Shown here one piece after another: positions 21,831 through 32,364 of a DNA stretch of 64,000 nucleotides (its first letter is position 1; every line of letters starts with the position of its first letter). The notes beneath the pieces are model-generated. The model was not told where the DNA came from. It did no database searches and was given only the letters and a program-made list of their open reading frames with translations. The stretch is from Perkinsus olseni (lineage: Eukaryota > Perkinsozoa > Perkinsida > Perkinsidae), in assembly GCA_013115135.1 (NCBI GenBank), contig JABANP010000146.1:1-64000 (forward strand). The letters are read 5' to 3'. The translations under genes and the position numbers were made by a program.

Positions 21831-22071
21831 TAGCATGAGAACGACATCATATGGACTCGAATCTGCTCACATAAGCAACGATTTGCTCGTCAGTGTTGCA
21901 GTCACATCCATCTTCGCAGTTATTAAGCGGCCTGCCGTAGTTACCCCCAGCTGAGTTCGGAGAGCACGTGTAAACGGAGTCGCCTAGGAGAAGAGTTCCT
22001 ACCTGTAACCTCGTAGCCCGAAGTAACTTCGAGCTGGCCGGCCATACTACTGACCAAAGGACGCTAAGCAT
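21531..22071 (-). CDS. secreted cysteine-rich protein, three exons
   Basis: Exons 21871-22071, 21709-21785 and 21531-21606 join in phase (introns 85 and 102 nt), giving 117 residues from ATG 22071. The start MLSVLWSVVWPASS looks like a signal peptide. The mature part carries clustered cysteines: VYTCSPNSAGGNYGRPLNNC, then EDGCDCNTDEQ, then across the first intron KVRWAVCADTCNSTATCPP, and a last YACTM at the end. The second exon is the part conserved in a damaged copy at about 25.8 kb, which supports it as coding. The cysteine pattern matches no family I know. Likely an extracellular, disulfide-bonded protein; role unknown. The first 20 residues after the signal are hydrophobic, so the cleavage site is unsure. 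Confidence 0.6.
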
Positions 22072-23653
22072 CTCGCGGTAGCCTGCTCGTGCCTCAACTT
22101 ACGCGTTTCTCTCAGACGACTCTAGGAGCTCGACTTTCACGGCGGTGCCACTTAGCCACATACAGCACAGGATGCCGACGACGAAGGTGTACATGTTCTT
22201 TGCGAGGAATGCTGCGTCGGAGACTGTTGATTCTCGTAGCTGTGTATGATGTCCCTAATAGAGATTGCGCGTTATTTGTGCGAGCCTTGGGCGAGTATTT
22301 TGTGGCGAACATCGATTGTCTTAGCCCAGGCGCTCGTAGCACCTCGGCACACAGTCGGAGCATTCGTTCAATCATCTTCGGAGGAATATGCGTCACCACG
22401 AGAATAATCGGGCAATCCTCAATCAGATAAAACTTCTGCTCGTTTGAACACATTCTGTGCGAAGTTGTGCGGGAGCTCTCAAACCATTGTGCCGTCTCCG
22501 AGACTCGGAATCCGAGTTTTATATGTGACATTGTTGCTTCTCCGTTGTTGCTCATAGTCAACGCAAGGCGAGAAGGAGTATAAAGTCTTCTACTCGGATC
22601 TATTCGGGGGGCGAGAGTATTAGCTATGCACGCATTGCACAAGATGATCGGCGCGCATTGAGTAACAGACATGCAGGGAACCTCCATCATCCAACCCATA
22701 AGTTGAACTTATTAAGTCCCCATAAATGGGTCGCGAATATCTGAGTATCATGTTTCTTAGAAACGGTTCCTCTCAAAATCCAGTAAAGCATCTCATGTGA
22801 TGTGGAATATGAAGGCGATCGTGGTGAGTGTCTCGGAAGTGACACCGTCGTCGGCTGTGCGCTGGCACTCCCAACCAATGGCAGAATCCGAGCATTCACT
22901 CCTATGTTTCACACGCAGCTGCCGTAACGTCAGTCAGCGGTCAATCCAAGAGACCGGGATCCTCGCACGCCCATCGACTGAGGTCTCACACCTCTCCAGG
23001 CTGTCCTGTACTGAATCGATGCTGTCGTTCCACTCGACAGCCCTTAGAAGACAACGGCTGAGTCGTTGCTGCGCTTGTTGTTATAGTTCCACTTGTTCTT
23101 GTCCCAGTAGTACTGAACGTGTGCTGGTAAGATGACTTCCACGGTTTCGCTTTCTCGTTCTCATCGAGTTACTGCCTGGCATGCTGCCGTTTCGGAAAAC
23201 TTGAGGAATTCGTTGAATGAGACCTTACAGCTACGACCTTGTCCAAGTAGGTCAGTTACCTTACCGACTTCGTAGTTATGATAAAAAGCTGTCCCAAAGG
23301 GCCCGCAGGCCCTGGGCGCGTGGCCTTCAATAGAGCAACAGTGCATACAATGGACTAAGTGTTGCAACAGAGTGTCCGGACTCCGCGGTAAGGACCGGTG
23401 TCGTCATCATTGTCGCCGCCATTCAAGCCGCCACTCAAACCGCGTTCATCGTCCTCGCAAGGAGTTATGCACTTGAAAAGCCTGAGATGAGTCTGGTGAT
23501 CTTCATCTCGGAGTAGACCCAGAAGCGGAATAGATCCATTCCCACTACCCTCTGCACTGCAGAGTCTGCAGCTTGCCGGTGGCGGACGTAAGCTTCGGGA
23601 GGAAGCCTCAGAGTAGATGTTGGTGCGTAGGCGGCTGACGAACTCGTCAACAT
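22072..23653. other. no gene resolved
   Basis: Open frames on both strands are short or lack a start; a 195-codon minus frame (22112-22699) has no domain and irregular composition. At about 22617-22665 lies a sequence (TATTAGCTATGCACGCA...CACAAGATGATCGG) that recurs at about 32355-32395. Confidence 0.35.
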
Positions 23654-24310
23654 TTGACCGTCAGCCTTGTACAATGTGCATGTGTACAGCAGCACGCATG
23701 CAAGGCCGTGCGAGTAGAAGAGTTGGAGTACGAAGGCTCAAATGGCGTTTTAATCGCACCAGTGTTTTCTTCTGGGATAATTCTTCTCATTCGCACTCCA
23801 ATGCCTTCGGCAGAAACTCAACTCCAGGGTTTGACGCATGTTCAAGAGCTGGAGAGACGTTTCATCAAGTCTCGCGTATTTCTCCAAGGAGACGTTTTCT
23901 ACGATAGAAATCGTAGGATACTCTACGGCGGGGATAAGGCCTCCTGGGGATCTCCCGACATCATAGTCCTTTGCGGAGCATTAGCTGATGCCATCACTCT
24001 TCAAGAGTGGTGCTATAAGCATGATCACCAGCTATTCTTCCGCAGTGAGATGCAACCACTGAGTTCGGTCCTCTCAACATATCAGAAAAGACCCGTATGT
24101 GTGTGTGATATCGGTCCTATGGATGATATCGAAGTGTATCCCGTGAGGGCGGTCGCTTATGTCAAAGGAGGCATTAGTATTGAGGAGGTAGCGGATTTCG
24201 CGGCCTGGTCAGGCCTAGTCTTGGAGGCCGGGTATTCAGACAAGTCCAAAAGTCTCATCGACTTCGCTCGTGGCTCCTATGCCCTATCCGTTCTGTTAAG
24301 CAATTGTTGA
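23654..24310 (+). CDS. hypothetical protein, last exon likely
   Basis: An open frame of 218 codons. The first in-frame ATG is only at about residue 49, so the start probably lies in an upstream exon. The text is protein-like throughout: GVLIAPVFSSGIILLIRTPM, QELERRFIKSRVFLQGDVFY, GSPDIIVLCGALADAITLQE, RPVCVCDIGPMDDIEVYPVR and EEVADFAAWSGLVLEAGYSD, ending in LSNC. No domain is recognised. It stands alone between two duplicated blocks (about 21.0-21.8 and 25.0-25.9 kb) and is not itself duplicated. Confidence 0.5.
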   Translation: MTVSLVQCACVQQHACKAVRVEELEYEGSNGVLIAPVFSSGIILLIRTPMPSAETQLQGLTHVQELERRFIKSRVFLQGDVFYDRNRRILYGGDKASWGSPDIIVLCGALADAITLQEWCYKHDHQLFFRSEMQPLSSVLSTYQKRPVCVCDIGPMDDIEVYPVRAVAYVKGGISIEEVADFAAWSGLVLEAGYSDKSKSLIDFARGSYALSVLLSNC

Positions 24311-24979
24311 AAGATGGTGATCGGGAAAGATAGCCCCCTACCGATGGTGATGGGCTATTCCAGTCTACTGTACTGCGCGGTGGTGATGTAGGGCTGATCA
24401 TCGGACTGACAATAAAACTCCAGAAAGGAAAAGACCCGCACTTTAGTAAATTGCACGGTATACGGGGCAAAGTAGGTCGGAGATGCACGATTGTTCTTCT
24501 GTTCTTCCTCACTGTCGCGAGGAGCCATTCTTATTCGTGGTGGAGTGCCTTATTTGTTGCATAGATGATCACAAGGGAACTCTGGGAGTTCAATTCCCTC
24601 CAACTTCAATCTCATTAACTTCTGAAGGAAAGTTTGTGAGTAGAGCGTCTCGGGAAAGCTCGGTTATCTGTATGCTTTCTATATCGGAGATCGACTATAT
24701 TACCACGATATCAGTATTATCAACAACGACCCATATCAACGCGTGCATTGAATTATGGTATTGTAACAGCGAGCATGTTGAGGCTCAACAGTTGAGCTCT
24801 ACTCAAGTTGGTAAAGTAGCCGATAATCATGGGAATCGACAATATTATTGAGAGGTGTTTTTCTGTTCCTAATCTTATTCATGCTTCAGCATCCGTTCAG
24901 GCAGAGGGAACATTAAGTGGCGCCTGCACACACAGAGAAAATCTTGAGTGGCCACCGGAAAGGAAGGACTCAATGGCCT
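24311..24979. other. no gene resolved
   Basis: A plus frame 24483-24851 starts with ATG (MHDCSSVLPHCREEPF...) and is open for 122 codons, but has no feature to support it. Nothing else stands out. Confidence 0.3.
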
Positions 24980-24999
24980 CATGGGGTTCTTTGCGAGAA

Positions 25000-25895
25000 T
25001 GGGGTGATAAAACAGTCGATGATGGTGAGTCCCTAGCAAAGTTGCGCGATGCACGTTGCGTCGTGTTCCCTGTGTTATTGCGTTTTTTCGTGCGACTCTG
25101 CGCACACGCTTCGAGGGGAAGTGTTACCGCCACGTGGCGCTCCGCGACAAGTCCAAGTTCGCATTTTCGAGTGAAACATACCGCGCAACATGCTAGACCG
25201 CTGAAACTCAATGATACCCCCGGAGGAGAACTTTTGACGACGGCCGCCTTTGTGCAATACAACATGATGTTTGCTGATTGAAACTTTGATGTTGAAGTGA
25301 CGGACATGGACCAAAGATCAGAGAGAAACTCGAAGTACGTGAGTATCGCAACTACACAGGAAAAACGGGTATTCCAAACTTCAAAGTCAACAAATTCCAC
25401 TAGCATTGGCCACCACGCGTGGGAACTTGTACTTCCTCAATCCTCCGCTATTGCCCGATGAGTCCAGTAATGAGTATAGTCAAGTCCACGGCGGTTTTAT
25501 AACCGTCAATGACAGTCTGGTGTACATGGAGGGGATATCGAATGCTTTTTATGTTCCTTCAGGCGGCCGGAGGAAACAGGCATACACTCCGTGCGTGCAT
25601 ACGGGCCCTTCGTTCGGCCCTTCGTGTGCATGCAAACATACCATATCATCCGGGCAACCCTGAAAACAATGCAAGTCCCGCTTCTCACCATGCATACACA
25701 ATCCCCTTCCGCCAGCGTTCGGGCAAGCGATAAAGCAGTGGCCAAGAGTTCATTCTCCCATTTCAGTTCTCCCCATTCCCAAGGAGGGCAAGTAGCCGTC
25801 GAATTGCAGTCGTCCGCACACACAGCTCATCCAACTTTGCCATTCGACTGGAAGGAGCTAAGAGTAGGCTCGTATATAGTAGGCTCGCACACATA
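25000..25895. repeat. duplicated block, copy 2 of 2
   Basis: Diverged direct copy of 21020-21830. The order of shared words is the same in both copies. It contains the broken copy of the cysteine-rich gene. Confidence 0.6.
25547..25850 (-). pseudogene. broken copy of the cysteine-rich secreted gene
   Basis: The minus strand reads AVCADDCNSTATCPPWEW, matching AVCADTCNSTATCPPMKW of the 21531-22071 gene. The Trp codon (TGG) just before it has become TGA. The counterpart of the first exon (signal peptide and first five cysteines) is not found upstream, and the third-exon region has drifted out of frame. It is therefore a partial, non-functional duplicate. Confidence 0.6.
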
Positions 25896-26237
25896 GGCTC
25901 GCCGTTGGATCACGTGCTAGTCTACGCTTGTCTAGAAAAAATCCCAGCCCACCCGGGATGCTGCGCTGATATCCGAAGCTTGGAATATCTGACAGGCTCT
26001 CAGTGGGAGCTCGGGTAATCTGGATACCCAAGTGACAGCTACGTCTTGCGTCGCAAGACTCGCGATTCGAAATCGGCGACTTCGACTGTCACGATACGAT
26101 CAGATATTCACAAGGCCGTCCGGGTCTCGGGTTTGACTGTTAGTGTTTCACCCCTTATACTAACAGATGGACCATGTGGCTCGAGCGTAGTGCATCATTT
26201 TATACATGACAATATTTGCGATCAAACATTACATGAA

Positions 26238-26309
26238 TGACCCCGGCCCGATTCGAACGGACAACCTTCTGATCTGGAGTCAGATGCGCTACCGTTGCGC
26301 CACAGAGCC
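26238..26309 (-). tRNA. tRNA-Trp (anticodon CCA)
   Basis: Full cloverleaf on the minus strand: acceptor GGCTCTG/CGGGGTC (with G-T wobbles), D arm GGCGC...GCGC, anticodon stem TCTGA/TCAGA with loop CTCCAGA, T arm GTCCG TTCGAAT CGGGC, discriminator A. 72 nt, no intron. Confidence 0.9.
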
Positions 26310-26637
26310 TCGACGAAAGCTAATTGCTGCTTATGGAGATATTTCGATTGTGCCACGCCCTCTCTATGTTCCAACACGAGTAAAACCTCACAACACGAAA
26401 GGTAAGTAGATCTTTGGGAGAAGTAGGGTTGAACCGAGGCATGTCATGGAGTTGGATTCTCTCTGGGCGGCCTTCATGGTGAAGGCTTCATCCCAGGTCT
26501 GCCGCTGAGCGGCGAACTAGTGCTGAAGACTCTTCAAAAAGAGAAGTAACTCATGGCCTAAATTTGCCGGTGGTCGCTTGCGGTACCTCTAGCTCAGTGC
26601 TGTACTAGTTTGAATCGGTCATCGCCTGACCGCAATA

Positions 26638-27024
26638 ATGATGAGCGGCGGCTATTGTGCGTGTGTATCTGCTAGCTTGGCCACTGCGGTGGCTCAATTT
26701 TTTTCCACCCTCAGTTACCCGGGTTGTTTCACTGTCTGCACCTTGGGCGTGCAATCTGTCGCAGCTGTTTGGTGGCAGTCCGAGGACCTCAGAATTGATC
26801 GGCAGGGCGGGACGAGTCGAGTTGACGAGTTTTGGTGGGAAGATGCGATCGAGCGTATTTGCAAACCTATAACCAATCATCGGCCTAGAGCAGTTCTCGA
26901 GCTTCTTCGACTCCCACATGCGCGTGAGGCACTAGAAGGCTGGCTGAAAGTTCGAATGTTTCGCATGAGGATATCCCAAGCGTTACATGCCGCTGAAATG
27001 AGACTCGGATCTCGGCTTCTCTAA
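26638..27024 (+). CDS. hypothetical protein
   Basis: ATGATG at 26638 opens 128 codons. The N-terminus is Cys/Ser/Ala-rich (MMSGGYCACVSASLATAVAQ); the C-terminal 75 residues are a helical, charged block: VDEFWWEDAIERICKPITNH, RPRAVLELLRLPHAREALEG, WLKVRMFRMRISQALHAAEM. The latter looks like a real protein exon with even codon use. The former may be intron read-through, since a 3' splice signal (ACCCTCAGTTACC) lies around 26710. The TAA ends 4 nt before the tRNA-Arg gene, so its 3' end must overlap the tRNA. No family recognised. Confidence 0.45.
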   Translation: MMSGGYCACVSASLATAVAQFFSTLSYPGCFTVCTLGVQSVAAVWWQSEDLRIDRQGGTSRVDEFWWEDAIERICKPITNHRPRAVLELLRLPHAREALEGWLKVRMFRMRISQALHAAEMRLGSRLL

Positions 27025-27028
27025 TATA

Positions 27029-27102
27029 GCCCGATTAGTTCAGCTGGATAGAATGTCTGCCTACGGAGCAGATGGTCGTAGGTTCGAATCCTGCATCGGG
27101 TA
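27029..27102 (+). tRNA. tRNA-Arg (anticodon ACG)
   Basis: Cloverleaf complete: acceptor GCCCGAT/ATCGGGT, anticodon stem TCTGC/GCAGA with loop CTACGGA (ACG, read as ICG), T arm TAGG TTCGAAT CCTG, discriminator A. 74 nt. About 100 nt of 3' flank is shared with the other two tRNA-Arg copies. Confidence 0.92.
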
Positions 27103-27364
27103 TTATGCTCCCACCTTCCACCGGGTTCAGGAGTTCTCCAACCAACGAGTGGGTGCCCCGACTTTCCTCCTATCCTCCCATACCGGTAGCGATCGTCCGT
27201 CGGACGAACGGATCCTTGCGGTTCCCGAGGGCCCCCCTTGTACAGCTTTGCGAGTCTCCGCCGACTCCGGTAGTCCGCTGAGGCATCTGCCATGCATTCA
27301 CGACGCGGAGAAAAGATACTCCCGACTGCTCGTTGTTTCCATCACAGTCCTTCCCTCCACTGGC

Positions 27365-28109
27365 AATGGAGCGCTGCAGTCTCCGGGAACTAAAACACCT
27401 TCTGGAGAGCCAATACGAGCCTGGATCTTGGCAGTGCCTCAGAAGGCGGGGTGAGGGAAGTCACAATGAGTCGACACGGTCCGTACCAACTCTTCGGAAG
27501 TTCCCTTTTCATATCCTCATACTCATCTTACGGACTGACCTTGATCCGTTCGGCATCTGGCAAACTCGGATACCTGAGGTATCATACCTCATCATGATCG
27601 AAGGTGATCTCTTGCAGGTCTGCTGGGGTCACCGCAGAACCTCAAAAACCCGAATGCAACGACAATGACGTACAATGTTCCTCCAAAAAGTCTCTCAAGT
27701 CACTCTCCGCCAAATTCGCGGAGCCTCTGCGGCGGAGGCGAGCGAAGTCGGATGCACGGATCTGAAACGGCCCAATCTATCCCGCGCGTAGAATTTTCGA
27801 CTCAGTGTCTACGAGATCTCGGCGGTCTAGTAATATCCCTTGCGTCATCTTTACATCCGTACACAGCCTCTCGTCTGCGTGCTGGTTCAGCCACTAGAAC
27901 TCGTCTACGACTGTCCACCCCGTCTCGATACTACCGGCTCAACCGATATCCAACGCTGTGATGGGGTGACTTTCCTCATCAAAGTGGAGTTTACATATCG
28001 TCCAGCATGTACTTGTATGCTCGTGGTCGACACGGTTTTGCATCTGGCAAGGCAGGCTGTAGACCAGCGCCTCTTTTCGGCCGCCAAAGTTCGGCGTATT
28101 CAAGCTTAG
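27365..28109 (+). CDS. hypothetical gene, exons not fully joined
   Basis: Several protein-like stretches follow each other on the plus strand. The ATG at about 27365 starts MERCSLRELKHLLESQYEPG. A second ATG at 27665 begins MTYNVPPKSLSSHSPPNSRS, followed by a possible 42-nt intron ending ACACAG at about 27869. Then comes PLVCVLVQPLELVYDCPPRL, with GVTFLIKVEFTYRPACTCML and HLARQAVDQRLFSAAKVRR, to a stop at 28109. No family recognised. The last 80 residues are the most convincing part. Confidence 0.35.
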
Positions 28110-28638
28110 GATCCGTAGCGAGTTGATGTGCCAAAGCTCAGCTCAATGTGACAGCGTAGGGGTCCTCATTAAGGACACGGTGTTCTGAGGACCCCACTCG
28201 CGGTCTCTCACGACACAGGCCCCTGGGAGCCGAGGACATCAGGCTTTTTTGGTGGAGCAAATCTCTGAGTTTTTTTATTAAAAGGTGCGCTATAGCGACA
28301 CAAGGTGCATCACACAATCAACGACTTCACGTCGCCGCGGGATGAGAATCCAACGTTCCCGCCATAACTTGGATGTCGATTGATAAATGAACTTGAAGGG
28401 TTTGCTGACGAGTTCACTACCAATGACCGTTGGGACTATCAGCACGCCAGCCTCGAGACGGCCACTGGTATGACGCAGTCTGGCTTGCTGGCCAACGCTA
28501 GTTTCACCGTGACTTCCCTCAGGGAAGTTTTCGAAGCCCACATGCCTCTCGAGTGGAACTTCTCACCGAGGTCGAGTGATTCGGCACGAATCGACTACTG
28601 AGCTCCTCCGAATGTTCAGCTACTTTAAACGCGTCGAC

Positions 28639-29519
28639 ATGAGTAGACCGGTCAACGGTAATCCGACGATCCGCGCGCACGCAGACTCGGCGACTAACGG
28701 TGCTTCCAAGGCTAAGTCAGATTATTATCTGGAGCAATACCAAAGCTTCAATCAGGTGGGTACAATTCCCACCGTAAACTCGGCCACAGTCTTGGGTCCT
28801 CAGGACGGTCAGGGCTGCTCATCTTCGGACCTCGGCCATCTGCTGCGGCTCTGTGGCTTCAGTCCGACCAACGCGATGATCCGGGCTTTCGAGGTCAGTC
28901 GAGGAAGCTCGGAGCTCGTCGTTCACGCCCGCCAGACAACGTCTCTGTCAATCCTTAGGCAGAGGTGGAAGCCGCTAAGGTGGAGGACCCTCGGGTGTCA
29001 CCACAACAATTTCTCGATTTCTGTGGAAGATGCTCTGAGCACTTGAGGCAGCACACCCAACTCGACCTGTCGGCCTTCTTCAACCCTATGGACCCAGGCG
29101 ACACCGGGCTAGTCAGCATCAAAGCGTTCCGGTACGTCAAGATGAGTAGCATCACCATAGCGTCTCACGACGAGGATATGTCCGCCGAGACGAGCGTCAG
29201 CTAGGCCCGGTCACTGACATCCTGTCAGAAGTAGCGCGTTTGTCAAACTCGCGGTGTGGTACTCTTTTAGTAGTGGCTATTTGCAGCAATTACTACGGCG
29301 ACTGAAATCTTCGACTTCTCAGAGATTGTTGTTGAGACACTCTGGTGCTCATCTGATCGGTTGGGCCACCATTAGGACATGTCCAACTCGCTGTACTGCT
29401 TCAGAGCTGTGATGGAGAACGCGGGGGAGCCCTTCACTCGGGAAGAAGTTGATATTTTCATACGCGACTTTTCGACCGATGGGCTTGTGCTCGACTACAA
29501 GGCCATGATCGACACGTAA
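28639..29519 (+). CDS. EF-hand protein, calmodulin / myosin light chain-like
   Basis: Exons 28639-28755, 28804-28893, 28959-29131 and 29405-29519 join in phase to 164 residues; introns are 48, 65 and 273 nt. The layout is that of calmodulin and myosin essential light chains. The first half has YLEQYQSFNQ joined to DGQGCSSSDLGHLLRLCGFS. The second half has QFLDFCGRCSEHL, AFFNPMDPGDTGLVSIKAFR, then AVMENAGEPFTREEVDIFIR and a last loop DFSTDGLVLDYKAM. The Ca-binding loops are degenerate: loop 1 is one residue short, loop 3 lacks the final Glu, and loop 4 lacks several ligands. Such losses are typical of myosin light chains rather than of calcium sensors. Partner unknown. The start codon gives a 30-residue N-terminal extension rich in Asn and Ala. 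Confidence 0.8.
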
Positions 29520-29805
29520 GGGGGCTGCCTTGCCGGCTCAGCCACGGGTCCCCTGTTAGGATATATCAGAAGCCTTGAAGGAGGCCACATGCACTTCATG
29601 TCGAACTTGAAAACGCCGAATTGAGTTTGAGTACCTCCCATCCGACATTCGATGGGCTTGGTGCCACTAACTCAGTGGATAGTGGTACCGGCACGACGAC
29701 GTAATCCGCCATTGTTTGGTAGGCCAGTAGGTTGCCAGTAAGCGTGAGTCCGGTATCCGGAGCCAACCTCGGCGGTGGTTGGGACAGTTGTTCCGTGGCA
29801 CTGAG

Positions 29806-30006
29806 ATGAAACTTCAACCCTTGCGAAGATTCTCTAGCAGCCGACCATTCGGCAGTGTTGCTTTTATGCTGCTCTTCGATGTTTGTCGTCCGCTGTTGCT
29901 GATAATACCCACTGTGGCGTCGTCTGGGTTATCACCACTTGACGGAGGGCGATCGACGATCGACAAGGTCAGGGTGTTGGCGCGAGGAGGCCGAGTGGAA
30001 GAGTGA
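29806..30006 (+). CDS. small hypothetical protein, weak
   Basis: ATG 29806 opens 66 codons (MKLQPLRRFSSSRPFGSVAF then MLLFDVCRPLLLIIPTVASS). A basic start followed by a hydrophobic run could be a signal anchor. There is no support beyond that. Confidence 0.25.
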   Translation: MKLQPLRRFSSSRPFGSVAFMLLFDVCRPLLLIIPTVASSGLSPLDGGRSTIDKVRVLARGGRVEE

Positions 30007-30099
30007 GCCTAATGACCCTACACTCACCTCGGTCTTTCCATCACTTTGAGAGGAATAAATGATTAACGCAATGGCTGTATCCAAGGACTAACAGGGACG

Positions 30100-30806
30100 A
30101 TGAAACACAGCAGAGAGACTCCTGTCTCTCACTGCTCCTGGAAGCCACATTGCTGTGCTAATGCAGATACGCTAGGGTTTTACTCCGGTACGAGGAGGAT
30201 CTGTACATGCGCGTGTGCGGTCCTGAGCAAGTATACGCTGCCGAGGTCGAAGCATGCGCCGAATGCCCTCCACGGTAGAGAACCCTCATGAGAGTCAATA
30301 GCATCCTACCCATTCAGTTGTTACCATTCTCGACACCTTGACCCTCGGGCGCACGAACTTAAATGCATATGCGATAGAAACGACCCCGCCCTGTGGAACT
30401 TCACAATGGACGACTTTGCCGAGAAGCTAACCAACGCCGGGAGTCCGCATCGATTGGGTCGGGCCATCTTCTCCGGACTGAGAGAGCCCATTCTCTTGTC
30501 ACTAGATACGGTGTTTAACGATGTACGTGAGCCTACCTTGCACTCTATCGATCCGATCAACGCCACTATTGTACACTACAGTCGCGGAATCTGGTAGGAA
30601 TATCCAAGGTCGACCCTGAGCTGTGGCGATGAAGCTCGGATCACTTCAAGATTCTCTTGCAGGAACGTAGTGAGCCTCCCCATCGATCTGAGGTGTCCGA
30701 ACACTACAGCAAAGAATGTTGCCACTGCGCAGGCCTTGATACGGCGGTTCGGCTTGCTAGCGCCTCCGGTGAGAAGTTGAAGCAGGGTCCCCCTAGGTTG
30801 TCATGA
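30100..30806 (+). CDS. hypothetical gene with short introns
   Basis: Exon-like pieces on the plus strand: RYEEDLYMRVCGPEQVYAAE with VEACAECPPR (about 30185-30275); CICDRNDPALWNFTMDDFAE with KLTNAGSPHRLGRAIFSGLR (about 30363-30510), ending at a GT donor at 30511; then after cleanly bounded introns SRNL (about 30582) and ERSEPPHRSEVSEHYSKECC to a stop at 30806. The introns between them are 71 and 67 nt with good GT/AG ends. An alternative frame of the last exon (VSLPIDLRCPNTTAKNV...) is also open, so the C-terminus is uncertain. No known domain. Confidence 0.35.
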
Positions 30807-30887
30807 GTTCTAAAGATACCCACGGATACTCTCTGGTGGACCCTTCGTCCATACACCGCTTTTGGAGTTGATGGCAGCGTTGACTCG

Positions 30888-31262
30888 ATGCTCACTCAAA
30901 TGGCGATGGTCCAACATCGGGGCCTTCTGGCCATGCTGATACCGACGAGTAAGCCTTCTAGTCGTGCGGGGTGGCCAAAATCGCTTCGCCCGGTATCAGG
31001 GATCATACACCATAGAAGCATCGTCACCCCCGGTTTTATGGCCACCGAAGAGCTGACCGGGTTGGTATTCTTGGTCGCTGGCGGAGGGTCACAGGATGAG
31101 ACTTTCGCCCGACTCAGACACTGTTCGATCGCCTTCCCCGATGGGCTCATCACTGGCCGCCAGGGAGAGATTTCACTGGAAAAAATCGTCCTAAAGGAAC
31201 TCGATGGACCGTGGAGCGAACGTGCTCCGTCGCAGCCTATGGTCGACATTAGATACGCCTAG
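30888..31262 (+). CDS. hypothetical protein
   Basis: An ATG-started frame of 124 codons with a sensible C-terminal half: FMATEELTGLVFLVAGGGSQ, DETFARLRHCSIAFPDGLIT, GEISLEKIVLKELDGPWSER. No family recognised. Protein-like text continues downstream to about 31620 (VYLMEYREGFITVIEGDRCS), perhaps a further exon. Confidence 0.35.
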   Translation: MLTQMAMVQHRGLLAMLIPTSKPSSRAGWPKSLRPVSGIIHHRSIVTPGFMATEELTGLVFLVAGGGSQDETFARLRHCSIAFPDGLITGRQGEISLEKIVLKELDGPWSERAPSQPMVDIRYA

Positions 31263-32364
31263 TCAGTCTGGCAGCTGCGACATCGATGCTGTGGGTCGAG
31301 TGATAGACCAAATCGATGCGGTGAGTTGGCCATGGCTCTCTGTTGCACTAGGGGGGCACCCAAGTAGGAGCTCACAAGGAAAAGGAGTATGAGGTTCGAC
31401 ACACCTTATTGCCTCCCGCCCAATGAGCTCAGCCACAAAGCTCGCTAAAAGGGAAAGGGATGCTACTTCACAGTAGCAGCGCATCCTAGATTGCAGTCAA
31501 ACTTGGTTGTTTATCTCATGGAATATCGTGAGGGTTTTATCACGGTTATAGAAGGCGACCGATGTTCCCAAGCGATCGACGCCAGAGGCCTTGGAACTTC
31601 TCTCTCCAGATTGAGATGAGAATGCGAGACGCCGGTCGACTCGAACAGAGTTGCATTGATCACAGTACGCAGTATCCTCGGCCAGAGCCTCACAGCACAG
31701 CCGATGAGGTCAGCCCCGAAGCGAGAAGTCTAAAAGTTGGTAAGCTCTGAGTGAGTTAGCGTGATCATCCGCGACGGAATTCAATCAACAATGAAAGTAT
31801 GAACGCCACAGAATTTGCGCCAGTGTAGTGTGGGTAGGTCTGAACTCGATGATTCCCTCCCCCTCCCTCGTCCACCCATTGGGTGCCACCCAACTGTTCG
31901 GGCTCCTGCAAAAGGTTGATTGCCTCCTCCTCTCAGGCTTCCTCAAGCATTTGTCCTCGTACAAGGCCAGAAGTGCGTCACACTCCTCCAGTGGGAGGCC
32001 CGTGTGCACGATGTAGCTCCAGTGTCGCTAGAGCCTTCCGAGGGCTGCAACCTCTCAGGCACAGGCTCTGGAACAGCCGTCGAATGCGCAACCTGGCCAG
32101 CCGTGCTTTGTCATACACCGCTACCGACGTCTTCGGAAAATGTTGGCAGCTTGCCGAGGATCTCATCATCCCCAAATTGGTCGAAGTCAACCCAAAGATA
32201 CGCTTTTGTCGGAAGGACCCCTTCACAGACCCCTCGAGGTCAGTGGGTTGAGAAGGGCGGAGCAGCATAGCCCTTTCCTGCTTCTCCCTTGTCGCCCATA
32301 GTCGGAGGAGGACGAGAGATGTATCAAACTCTGTCTCATAGTTTAGAGGGATTGAGTATTAGCT

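Noticed and set aside
22112..22699. 195-codon minus-strand ORF
   Set aside because: Starts without ATG, has no domain and crosses a segment repeated at 32.36 kb; not supported as a gene.
27840..28109. Likeness of FLIKVEFTYRP to the CFAP65 segment VHIKFTYRF
   Set aside because: Only about ten residues agree and there is no ASH-domain pattern around it; chance is enough.
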